A DNA stretch of 43,094 nt from Clostridium sp. AM33-3. GTDB lineage: Bacteria > Bacillota > Clostridia > Lachnospirales > Lachnospiraceae. The stretch spans positions 118,946 to 162,039 of the forward strand of contig NZ_QUIV01000007.1 of NCBI RefSeq assembly GCF_003480315.1, in the 5' to 3' direction. Position 1 is the first letter of the stretch, and every line of letters begins with the position of its first letter. The position numbers and the translations under genes were made by a program. A model generated the notes under the pieces. That model was not told the origin of the DNA and did not search any database. It saw only the letters and a list, made by a program, of their open reading frames with translations. Positions 32,100 through 39,700 of the stretch are shown piece by piece.

Positions 32100-33201
32100 T
32101 GCAAAACAGCTGTATGACCGCTTGAAGGTTTCAGAGCGTGAGGACGGGATATTAGATCTGGATGCCAGACTGCGGGCCATGAACGGTCCGCTGCTTGCCT
32201 GGTACGAGGAGCATGCCCGGATCCTTCCCTGGAGGGAGAATCCGGAAGGCTACCGGGTCTGGATCTCGGAGATCATGCTGCAGCAGACCAGGGTTGAAGC
32301 GGTAAAACCTTATTTTGAGCGGTTTCTTGAGGCGCTGCCGGACGTGGCTTCGCTGGCATCTGTAGAGGATGACCGGCTGATGAAACTCTGGGAGGGCCTC
32401 GGCTATTATAACCGGGCGCGCAATTTAAAAAAGGCAGCAGGAGTCATTATGGAAGAATATGGCGGGAAGATGCCGGAGCAGTATGAGGAGCTCTTAAAGC
32501 TTCCGGGGATCGGCAGCTATACAGCCGGAGCCGTTTCTTCCATCGCCTTCGGTCATCCGGTGCCCGCTGTAGACGGAAATGTGCTCCGGGTTATTTCAAG
32601 GGTCACAGCCAGCCGGGAGGATATTTTGAAGGCATCCACAAAAAAGTGGATGGAGACTCATCTGCGGGAGACAATGCCCAAAAACCGGGCCAGCCATTTT
32701 AACCAGGGTCTCATTGAAATCGGTGCCATTGTCTGTGTGCCGAACGGGCAGCCCCATTGTGCAGAATGTCCGCTGGAGTCCATCTGCCTTGCAAAGCGGC
32801 AGAAACTGATCGGTGAGATCCCGGTCAAAACCCCACCGAAAAAACGCCGCCTGGAAGATAAAACGGTCTGTATTCTGGAATGCGGCAGCCGGGTGGGCCT
32901 GAATAAACGGGCTGACAGCGGGCTTCTGGCATCTCTTTATGAGCTTCCAAACCGCGAAGGCCATCTTGCGCCGGAGGAGGTGCCGGAGGCCTTTGGCCTG
33001 GATCCGGGAGAGATTGTGGAGCTGGAGCCAATCGGCCCGGCAAAGCATGTCTTTTCCCATGTAGAATGGCATATGACCGGCTACCGGGTACGGCTGAGGC
33101 ATGAAATCCCGAAGTCCTACATTGCTGCTGCAAAAGAAGAGCTGAAAACGATTTACGCACTGCCGAATGCGTTTGGCAGGTATACAAAGATGATAGAATG
33201 A
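32086..33201 (+). CDS. mutY: A/G-specific adenine DNA glycosylase
   Basis: The 371-residue repair enzyme removes adenine paired with 8-oxoguanine. Catalytic Glu62 lies in WISEIMLQQT, the helix-hairpin-helix in LPGIGSYTAG (139-148), and catalytic Asp163 in VDGNV. The 4Fe-4S cysteines are 217, 225, 228 and 234 (C-x7-C-x2-C-x5-C), one residue longer in the first gap than in E. coli MutY. The C-terminal NUDIX-like domain (about 245-371), which recognises 8-oxoguanine, is present. The start at 32086 lies inside birA; a second ATG at 32092 is possible. Confidence 0.95.
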   Translation: MDMYDAKQLYDRLKVSEREDGILDLDARLRAMNGPLLAWYEEHARILPWRENPEGYRVWISEIMLQQTRVEAVKPYFERFLEALPDVASLASVEDDRLMKLWEGLGYYNRARNLKKAAGVIMEEYGGKMPEQYEELLKLPGIGSYTAGAVSSIAFGHPVPAVDGNVLRVISRVTASREDILKASTKKWMETHLRETMPKNRASHFNQGLIEIGAIVCVPNGQPHCAECPLESICLAKRQKLIGEIPVKTPPKKRRLEDKTVCILECGSRVGLNKRADSGLLASLYELPNREGHLAPEEVPEAFGLDPGEIVELEPIGPAKHVFSHVEWHMTGYRVRLRHEIPKSYIAAAKEELKTIYALPNAFGRYTKMIE

Positions 33202-33241
33202 CGATAATGAAAAAGAATGAGAAGGAGGCAGACGGTATTAT

Positions 33242-34171
33242 ATGGCAAAGAAAAAACAAATGCTTCTGATCATTAATCCGAGATCCGGAAGGGAGAAGAT
33301 CCGCTTAAAGCTTCTGGATATTCTGGATGCCTACACAGGTGCCGGATACCAGATCCAGGTGCACGTGACGCAGAAATCCCTGGATGCCAGAGATGCTGTC
33401 TTAAAATATGGCGGAAAGAAAGATCTGATCGTGTGCAGCGGCGGAGACGGAACCCTGAATGAGGTCATTTCCGGCATGATGGAGCTGACAAAGCCTGTTG
33501 CCTTGGGCTATATCCCGGCCGGCTCTACCAACGATTTTGCGTCCAGCCTGAAACTTCCAAAACAGATGATGCCGGCAGCCCTGAATGCGGTAAATGGCAT
33601 TCCCCGTGCTGTCGATATCGGCAGGTTCTGTGAGGACAGCTATTTTGCTTACGTGGCGGGCTTTGGAGCCTTCACGGAGGTGTCCTACATGACGCCGCAG
33701 GATAAGAAAAATCTGCTTGGACATCAGGCGTATATTCTGGAGGGCGTAAAGAGCCTTGCTTCTATCAAATCCTACGTCATGAAGGTTACCTCTCCGGCAG
33801 AAACCATAGAAGGAGAGTTTATCTATGGCATGGTGACCAACACCGTCAGTGTGGGTGGGTTTAAAGGACTGATCAATCAGAATGTATCGCTGAGTGATGG
33901 TCTGTTTGAGGTGCTTCTGATCCGTATGCCGAAAACACCACTGGAGTTCAGCAGTATTGTGACGGGGCTCTTGATGCGGGAGGAGGAAACAAGTGATCTC
34001 ATCTATAAATTCAAAGCCAGTGAGCTGCATATTGAGGCACAGGAGCCGGTAGACTGGGTGCTGGACGGAGAATTCGGAGGAAGCAAAACAGCAGTGTCCA
34101 TCCGGAATCTGCCGCGGCAGATTGAGATTCTCTGCCCGGAACCGGGAAAGGAACGAAAATATGCTGTATAA
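33242..34171 (+). CDS. Diacylglycerol kinase-family lipid kinase (YegS/DgkB-like)
   Basis: The 309-residue protein has an N-terminal catalytic domain with NPRSG (about residues 12-16) and the nucleotide loop SGGDGTLNEVISG (about 61-73), then GYIPAGSTNDFA, all hallmarks of the DAGK catalytic family, and a C-terminal beta domain. It phosphorylates a membrane lipid, most likely diacylglycerol, recycling it into phosphatidic acid. ATG 33242 has GAAGGAGG about 12 bases upstream, rather far. It lies 40 bases after mutY and upstream of the rpoD promoter. Confidence 0.93.
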   Translation: MAKKKQMLLIINPRSGREKIRLKLLDILDAYTGAGYQIQVHVTQKSLDARDAVLKYGGKKDLIVCSGGDGTLNEVISGMMELTKPVALGYIPAGSTNDFASSLKLPKQMMPAALNAVNGIPRAVDIGRFCEDSYFAYVAGFGAFTEVSYMTPQDKKNLLGHQAYILEGVKSLASIKSYVMKVTSPAETIEGEFIYGMVTNTVSVGGFKGLINQNVSLSDGLFEVLLIRMPKTPLEFSSIVTGLLMREEETSDLIYKFKASELHIEAQEPVDWVLDGEFGGSKTAVSIRNLPRQIEILCPEPGKERKYAV

Positions 34172-34216
34172 TGAGAAGATACCTGCCGTAAAAACAGAGA
34201 ATAATGAAAATAATTG

Positions 34217-34245
34217 TTGAAATCTGCCGCTGGGTATTATATAAT
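34217..34245 (+). promoter_or_regulatory. Promoter of rpoD with a leader hairpin
   Basis: TTGAAA (34217-34222) and TATAAT (34240-34245) are 17 bases apart, close to consensus. Transcription would start near 34252. A weak interrupted hairpin (34250-34279, AGTTG/CAACT outer arms) sits just before the ribosome site of rpoD. Confidence 0.8.
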
Positions 34246-34293
34246 GGTTAGTTGTGTAGGCTTTCGTAAACCTTCAACTGAAAGGATGTTACT

Positions 34294-35424
34294 GTGGAAA
34301 AAGACAATTTTTTAGATAAGCTGAAAAAGCTGGTAGAAGTTGCCAAAACAAAGCATAATGCATTGGACATCACCGAGATCAATGACTTTTTTAAAGGGGA
34401 AAACCTTGGTCCTGAGCAGATGGAGCAGATTTACAGCTTCCTCGAGGAAAAAAATATTGATGTAGTCCCTGTTATTGATGATGCTGCCCTTGCAGATGAC
34501 AGTCTGCTTCTCGATGACGATGATGTAGACATGGACGACAGCTTCATGAAGGATTCCGATGATATTGAGCTGGATGCGGTTGATCTGCTTGAGGGAATCG
34601 GAACTGAGGATCCGGTCCGCATGTACTTAAAGGAAATCGGAACCGTACCGCTGCTTACCACCGAGGAAGAGCTGACGCTTGCAAAGCGTAAGGCAGAGGG
34701 CGATGAATATGCAAAAGAGCGACTGATCGAGGCAAACCTGCGTCTGGTAGTAAGTATTGCAAAGCGCTATACCGGCCGCGGCATGAGCTTCCTTGATCTG
34801 GTCCAGGAGGGCAATCTTGGTCTGATCAAGGGTGTAGAGAAGTTTGATTATACAAAGGGATATAAACTGAGTACATATGCGACTTGGTGGATCAGGCAGT
34901 CTGTAACCCGTGCGCTTGCGGATCAGGCCCGTACGATCCGTGTGCCGGTGCATATGGTAGAGACCATCAACAAGATGTCCAAGATGCAGCGTAAGCTGAC
35001 TCTGGAACTGGGCTATGAGCCGTCTGTTGCGGAGCTGGCAGATGCTTTGGAGATGTCTGAGGATAAGGTTATGGAGATCATGCAGATCGCCAGAGAACCT
35101 GCATCGCTGGAAACACCGATCGGTGAGGAAGATGATTCCAATCTGGGAGATTTTGTTGCAGACAGCAATGCTGTGACACCGGAGGGCAATGTGGAGAACG
35201 TGATGCTGCGGGAGCACATCGACGCGCTTCTTGGAGATTTAAAGGATCGTGAGCGTCAGGTTATCGTGATGCGATTCGGCCTGGAGGATGGCCATCCGCG
35301 CACACTGGAGGAGGTTGGAAAGTCCTTCAATGTAACCCGTGAGCGTATTCGCCAGATTGAAGCGAAGGCACTGAGAAAACTGCGCAATCCGGTCAGAAGC
35401 AAACGGATCCGTGATTTCCTGTAA
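34294..35424 (+). CDS. rpoD: Primary sigma factor of RNA polymerase (sigma-70/SigA)
   Basis: The 376-residue protein begins with a short region 1.1 (about 1-60) and a strongly acidic linker (about 65-95, rich in Asp). Region 1.2 ([17 protein letters not shown]), region 2 with the -10 recognition segment ([27 protein letters not shown]), region 3 and region 4 with the -35 helix-turn-helix ([27 protein letters not shown]) follow. It directs RNA polymerase to housekeeping promoters such as those noted in this window. It starts with GTG 34294 behind AAAGGATG. No dnaG precedes it, so the usual dnaG-rpoD pairing is absent here. It is followed 11 bases later by queH. Confidence 0.97.
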   Translation: MEKDNFLDKLKKLVEVAKTKHNALDITEINDFFKGENLGPEQMEQIYSFLEEKNIDVVPVIDDAALADDSLLLDDDDVDMDDSFMKDSDDIELDAVDLLEGIGTEDPVRMYLKEIGTVPLLTTEEELTLAKRKAEGDEYAKERLIEANLRLVVSIAKRYTGRGMSFLDLVQEGNLGLIKGVEKFDYTKGYKLSTYATWWIRQSVTRALADQARTIRVPVHMVETINKMSKMQRKLTLELGYEPSVAELADALEMSEDKVMEIMQIAREPASLETPIGEEDDSNLGDFVADSNAVTPEGNVENVMLREHIDALLGDLKDRERQVIVMRFGLEDGHPRTLEEVGKSFNVTRERIRQIEAKALRKLRNPVRSKRIRDFL

Positions 35425-35435
35425 AAGGAGCTGTT

Positions 35436-36068
35436 ATGAACCGCAGAAATTATCAGCGTGAGCTGGAAGCAGTCATAAAAGAAAATGAAAACAAGAGTCG
35501 GGTTCCCCGGCTCTTGTTGCATAGTTGCTGCGCTCCCTGCAGCAGCTATGTGCTGGAATACCTGTCAGATTATTTTGAGATCACTGTATTTTATTATAAT
35601 CCCAATATTTCTCCGGCTGAGGAATACGAAAAGCGTGCCGCAGAGCAGCAGCATCTGATCCGGGAGCTGCCTGCAAAGCATCCCATTACGCTTGTAGTCG
35701 GTGCTTATGAGCCGGAACGCTTTTACGCAGTAAGCAGGGGACTTGAGACAGTTCCGGAGGGTGGAGAACGCTGTTTTCGGTGTTACCGACTGCGTCTGGA
35801 AGCGGCTGCCAAAATGGCGGCGGAGGGCGGTTTTGATTATTTTGCCACGACTCTTACTATCAGTCCGCTTAAGAATGCCGGCAAACTCAATGAGATCGGA
35901 GAGGAACTCTCTCAAATCTACAAGGTAGAGCACCTGCCATCGGATTTCAAGAAGAAAAACGGTTACAGGCGTTCCGTGGAATTATCTGCGGAATATGGAC
36001 TTTACCGGCAGAATTACTGCGGCTGCGTGTTCTCAAAAAGAGAACAGGAACTTAGGGAAGAACCTTGA
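35436..36068 (+). CDS. queH: Epoxyqueuosine reductase QueH
   Basis: The 210-residue protein matches the QueH (formerly DUF208) family, which carries out the last step of queuosine synthesis in tRNA in bacteria lacking QueG. Fe-S and metal-binding cysteines are visible: Cys31, Cys32 and Cys35 in HSCCAPCSS, then GERCFRCYRLRLE and NYCGCVFS. The segment FDYFATTLTISPLKN is also family-typical. A basic N-terminal extension of about 24 residues precedes the first cysteine motif; its codons contain a strong hairpin. AAAGGAG overlaps the end of rpoD, so co-transcription with rpoD is likely. No other queuosine genes are in the window. Confidence 0.93.
   Translation: MNRRNYQRELEAVIKENENKSRVPRLLLHSCCAPCSSYVLEYLSDYFEITVFYYNPNISPAEEYEKRAAEQQHLIRELPAKHPITLVVGAYEPERFYAVSRGLETVPEGGERCFRCYRLRLEAAAKMAAEGGFDYFATTLTISPLKNAGKLNEIGEELSQIYKVEHLPSDFKKKNGYRRSVELSAEYGLYRQNYCGCVFSKREQELREEP
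35490..35550 (+). promoter_or_regulatory. Two adjacent stem-loops in the first codons of queH
   Basis: The first (35490-35518) is a 13-bp stem, AACAAGAGTCGGG pairing with CCCGGCTCTTGTT through one G-U pair, with a three-base loop. The second (35520-35550) pairs CATAGTTGCTGC with GCAGCAGCTATG through one G-U pair, around the loop GCTCCCT. Neither is followed by a real T run, so they are not classical terminators. They may reduce queH expression relative to rpoD or stabilise the rpoD 3' end. Confidence 0.55.
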
Positions 36069-36093
36069 CACTTGTCGTGATTTGTAATAAAAT
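36065..36093 (+). promoter_or_regulatory. Promoter of the HPr gene
   Basis: TTGACA (36065-36070, perfect) and TAAAAT (36088-36093) are 17 bases apart. The -35 box overlaps the queH stop codon. The HPr start follows 40 bases later, behind AAAGGAGA. Confidence 0.8.
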
Positions 36094-36132
36094 TTATTAA
36101 GGTTGATATTAATTCTAAAGGAGACGTGAACT

Positions 36133-36399
36133 ATGCTTAGTAAGAATTTAACCGTTGTAAATCCGTCCGGATTACACTTAAGACCGGCAGGAGTTTTATC
36201 CCAGACTGCCATGAAATTCAAATGTGACGTTATCATCGAGTGTGGTGAGAAGAGAATCATTGCAAAGAGCGTATTAAACGTAATGGCAGCAGGCATCAAG
36301 TCCGGTACCGAGATTACCCTGATCTGTGACGGTGAGGATGAGGCAGCCGCTATGGAGACTGTGAGCAAAGCAATCGAGAGCGGTCTTGGAGAAATGTAA
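36133..36399 (+). CDS. ptsH: HPr phosphocarrier protein
   Basis: This 88-residue protein matches HPr of the sugar phosphotransferase system. Active-site His15 and Arg17 lie in SGLHLRPAG, and the regulatory Ser46 lies in AKSVLNVMAAGI, the site used by HPr kinase in Gram-positives for catabolite control. It accepts phosphate from enzyme I and passes it to sugar-specific EIIA proteins in the cytoplasm. Both phosphorylation sites are present, so it is not a Crh-type protein lacking His15. No ptsI is adjacent. The gene has its own promoter and terminator and is probably monocistronic and highly expressed. Confidence 0.93.
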   Translation: MLSKNLTVVNPSGLHLRPAGVLSQTAMKFKCDVIIECGEKRIIAKSVLNVMAAGIKSGTEITLICDGEDEAAAMETVSKAIESGLGEM

Positions 36400-36438
36400 G
36401 TCTTCTTTGAACAAATGCAAGTGAACATATTTGAATAG

Positions 36439-36482
36439 AAAAAGGTATCTTTTGGAAGAAAATTCTGGAAGATACCTTTTTT
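36439..36482 (+). terminator. Intrinsic terminator after the HPr gene
   Basis: AAAAAGGTATCTT (36439-36451) pairs perfectly with AAGATACCTTTTT (36469-36481). The T run of the right arm extends to 36482. Confidence 0.8.
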
Positions 36483-36569
36483 ATTTCTGAGAATGCAATA
36501 AAATACTGATAATAGCAATCAAAAGATATAAATAGACAAATAATCTGACAATTTAAAATAAAAAAAGGA

Positions 36570-36598
36570 TTTACAAATGAGAAAATATGTAGTATTAT
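36570..36598 (+). promoter_or_regulatory. Promoter of gltBD
   Basis: TTTACA (36570-36575) and TATTAT (36593-36598) are 17 bases apart, in an AT-rich stretch. The start would be near 36605, giving a leader of about 140 bases before gltB. Bases 36483-36569 upstream are AT-rich and show nothing else. Confidence 0.75.
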
Positions 36599-36624
36599 GC
36601 AGGAAGATTACACAAGGAAATCGC

Positions 36625-36665
36625 GAGGGTGCGAAAATTCGAAATGGATTTTCGCGCCCTCTTTT
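36625..36665 (+). promoter_or_regulatory. Terminator-like hairpin in the gltBD leader (candidate attenuator)
   Basis: GAGGGTGCGAAAAT (36625-36638) pairs with ATTTTCGCGCCCTC (36648-36661) over 14 bp with one G-U pair, followed by TTTTC. It lies about 20 bases into the transcript, so it could stop transcription before gltB. Downstream, GCGCC-AAAA-GGCGC (36689-36702) forms a second small hairpin. The stretch 36700-36706 could alternatively pair with 36627-36633 and open the terminator. I do not recognise a known riboswitch here. Confidence 0.6.
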
Positions 36666-36742
36666 CATTTGCTCTGCAGATTGAGAAAGCGCCAAAAGGC
36701 GCATCCGCTGATTTCCCCATTACAAAACAGGAAAGGAAATGA
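36644..36742 (+). CDS. Possible leader peptide frame before gltB (32 aa)
   Basis: ATG 36644 lies in the loop of the terminator-like hairpin and opens a 32-codon frame ending in TGA 36740-36742, three bases before the gltB start. The peptide would begin MDFRALFSFALQ. There is no good ribosome site for it (only GAGGG at 36625, inside the stem), so it may be chance. Its end overlaps the gltB ribosome site GAAAGGAAA. Confidence 0.2.
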   Translation: MDFRALFSFALQIEKAPKGASADFPITKQERK

Positions 36743-36745
36743 TTT

Positions 36746-39700
36746 ATGGACAGCGATCAGAGAACCTTAACCAACTCCCCAAAAAACTCTGCTCCTACAG
36801 CAAAGGCTCCGGGCCTTTATGATCCGAGCTTTGAGCATGACAACTGTGGTATCGGTGCTGTAGCCAATATCAAGGGTATCCCGAGCCACCGTACCGTGGA
36901 GCAGGCACTTCATATTGTAGAAAACCTGGAACACCGCGCCGGCAAGGACGCGGAAGGAAAGACCGGAGATGGTGTCGGCATCATGCTTCAGATTTCCCAC
37001 AAATTCTTCCAGAAGGTAACAAAGCCGCTTGGCATTGAGCTTGGCGAGGCCCGTGAATACGGTGTCGGCATGTTCTTCTTCCCCCAGGATGAACTTGCAA
37101 GAAACCAGGCAAAGAAAATGCTGGAGGTGATTGTAAAGAAGGAGGGACTGAAGTTCCTTGGCTGGAGAACCCTTCCGACTCATCCGGAGAAGATCGGTGA
37201 TAAGGCTGTAGAGAAAATGCCTTACATCATGCAGGGCTTTATCGGAAAGCCGGCAGAGGTGGAAAAGGGACTGGATTTTGACCGTCGCCTCTATGTGGCA
37301 CGCCGCGTATTCGAGCAGAGCAATGACGACACTTATGTGGTATCCATGAGCAGCCGCACAATTGTATACAAGGGTATGTTCCTGGTCAAAGAGCTGCGTC
37401 AGTTCTTTGAGGATCTGCAGGATCCGGATTATGAGTCCGCTATTGCAACCGTACATTCCCGTTTCAGCACCAATACCAACCCGAGCTGGATGCGTGCCCA
37501 TCCGAACCGCATTATTGTCCACAACGGTGAGATCAACACTATCCGCGGCAACGTGGATAAGATGATGGCTCGCGAGGAGAACATGGAAACAAAGTTCTTC
37601 AAGTCTGACATGTACAAGGTTCTTCCGATCATCAGCCAGGAGGGCTCTGACTCTGCCATGTTAGATAACGCGCTGGAATTTATGGTCATGAGCGGCATGG
37701 AGCTTCCGATGGCGGTTATGATCCTGATCCCGGCTCCGTGGCAGCATGACCGGTTCATGCCGCAGGAGGTCAAGGACTTCTACCGTTACTACGCAACCAT
37801 GATGGAACCATGGGATGGCCCGGCCTCCATTGTATTCAGTGATGGTGATGTAATGGGTGCGGTTCTTGACCGCAACGGCCTGCGTCCGTCTCGTTACTAC
37901 ATTACTGATGACGACCAGGTGATCCTGGCTTCCGAGGTTGGCGCGATCGATATCGACCAGTCCCATGTCATTAAGAAAGAGCGCTTAAGACCGGGCAAGA
38001 TGCTCCTCATCGATACTGTGAAGGGCGAACTGGTAGGAGATGAGGAATTAAAGCTCCGTTATGCGTCCCGCCAGCCGTATGGTGAGTGGCTGGATGCCCA
38101 GATGGTAGACTTAAAAGATCTTCCGATTCCGAACAAGGGCGTGCCGGAGCTGACTAAAAAACAGCGTGCGCAGATGCAGAAGACCTACGGCTATACCTAC
38201 GAGCAGTATAAGACGATGATCCTTCCGATGGCATTAAATGGTGCAGAGGCCGTTTCCGCTATGGGTGCGGACAGTCCGCTGGCCGTGCTGTCCAAGAAGC
38301 ATCAGCCGCTGTTTAACTACTTCAAACAGCTCTTTGCACAGGTAACCAATCCGCCGATCGATGCGATCCGTGAGGAAATCGTAACTTCTACCACGGTTTA
38401 TGTCGGTGAAGAGGGCAATGTACTGGAGGAGGCTCCGGAGAACTGCCACATCTTAAAGGTAGATAATCCGATCCTGACCTGTACCGATCTGTTAAAGATT
38501 AAATATATGAAGAAACCGGGCTTCAAGGTAGAAGTGATCCCGATCACCTATTATAAGAATACTTCCCTGGCCAAGGCGATTGAGCGCCTGTTCCTGGAGG
38601 TAGACCGTGCGCACCGCGACGGCATCAACATCATCATCCTGTCTGACCGTGACATCGATGAAAACCATGTGCCGATTCCGTCCCTGTTAGCGGTATCTGC
38701 CCTGCAGCAGCATCTGGTAAAGACCAAGAAGCGCACTTCCATGGCTCTGATCCTGGAGAGCGGCGAGCCGAGAGAGGTACATCACTTCGCAACTTTGCTG
38801 GGCTTTGGTGCCAGCGCCATCAACCCGTATCTGGCTCAGGAGTCTGTTCACTACCTGATCGAGTCCAAGATGTTAGATAAGGACTATTATGCAGCCGTAA
38901 ATGACTACAATTCCGCAGTCCTTCACGGCATTGTCAAGATCGCGTCCAAGATGGGTATTTCCACCATCCAGTCCTACCAGGGCGCGCAGATCTTTGAGGC
39001 TATTGGCATCTCTAAAGAGGTCATCGACAAGTACTTTACCAACACGGTCAGCCGTGTGGGCGGTATCACCCTGGAAGATATCGCTAATGATGTGGATGTG
39101 CTGCATTCCACCGCATTTGACCCGTTGGGCCTGGATGTAGATCTGACCCTGGAGAGCGTGGGAAGCCACAAGGAGCGCTCTGGTCAGGAAGAACACCTGT
39201 ACAATCCGCGTACCATCCATCTGCTCCAGCAGGCGGCATGGACCGGAAATTATGAAATCTTCAAAGAGTACAGCCATGCGCTGAACGAGGAAGAACAGAC
39301 CATTAACCTGCGAAGTCTCATTGACTTTAACTTCGATGAAAACGGAGGTATCCCGATCGATGAGGTCGAGAGTGTGGACTCCATCGTGAAACGTTTTAAG
39401 ACCGGCGCGATGTCTTACGGCTCCATTTCCCAGGAAGCCCATGAGACTCTGGCCATTGCCATGAACCGTCTGGGCGGCAAGTCCAATACCGGTGAGGGTG
39501 GTGAGAGCCTGGAACGTCTGGTTCCGGGATCAAAAAACAACAACCGCTGTTCCGCTATCAAGCAGGTGGCATCCGGACGATTTGGCGTTACTTCCCGTTA
39601 TCTGGTCAGCGCCCAGGAAATCCAGATCAAGATGGCCCAGGGCGCGAAGCCTGGTGAGGGTGGACAGCTTCCGGGCGGAAAGGTATATCCGTGGGTGGCT

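Noticed and set aside
36605..36745. A known riboswitch (glutamine, T-box or similar) in the gltBD leader
   Set aside because: I could not match the conserved core of any known class by eye. Only the hairpin and T tail are supported.
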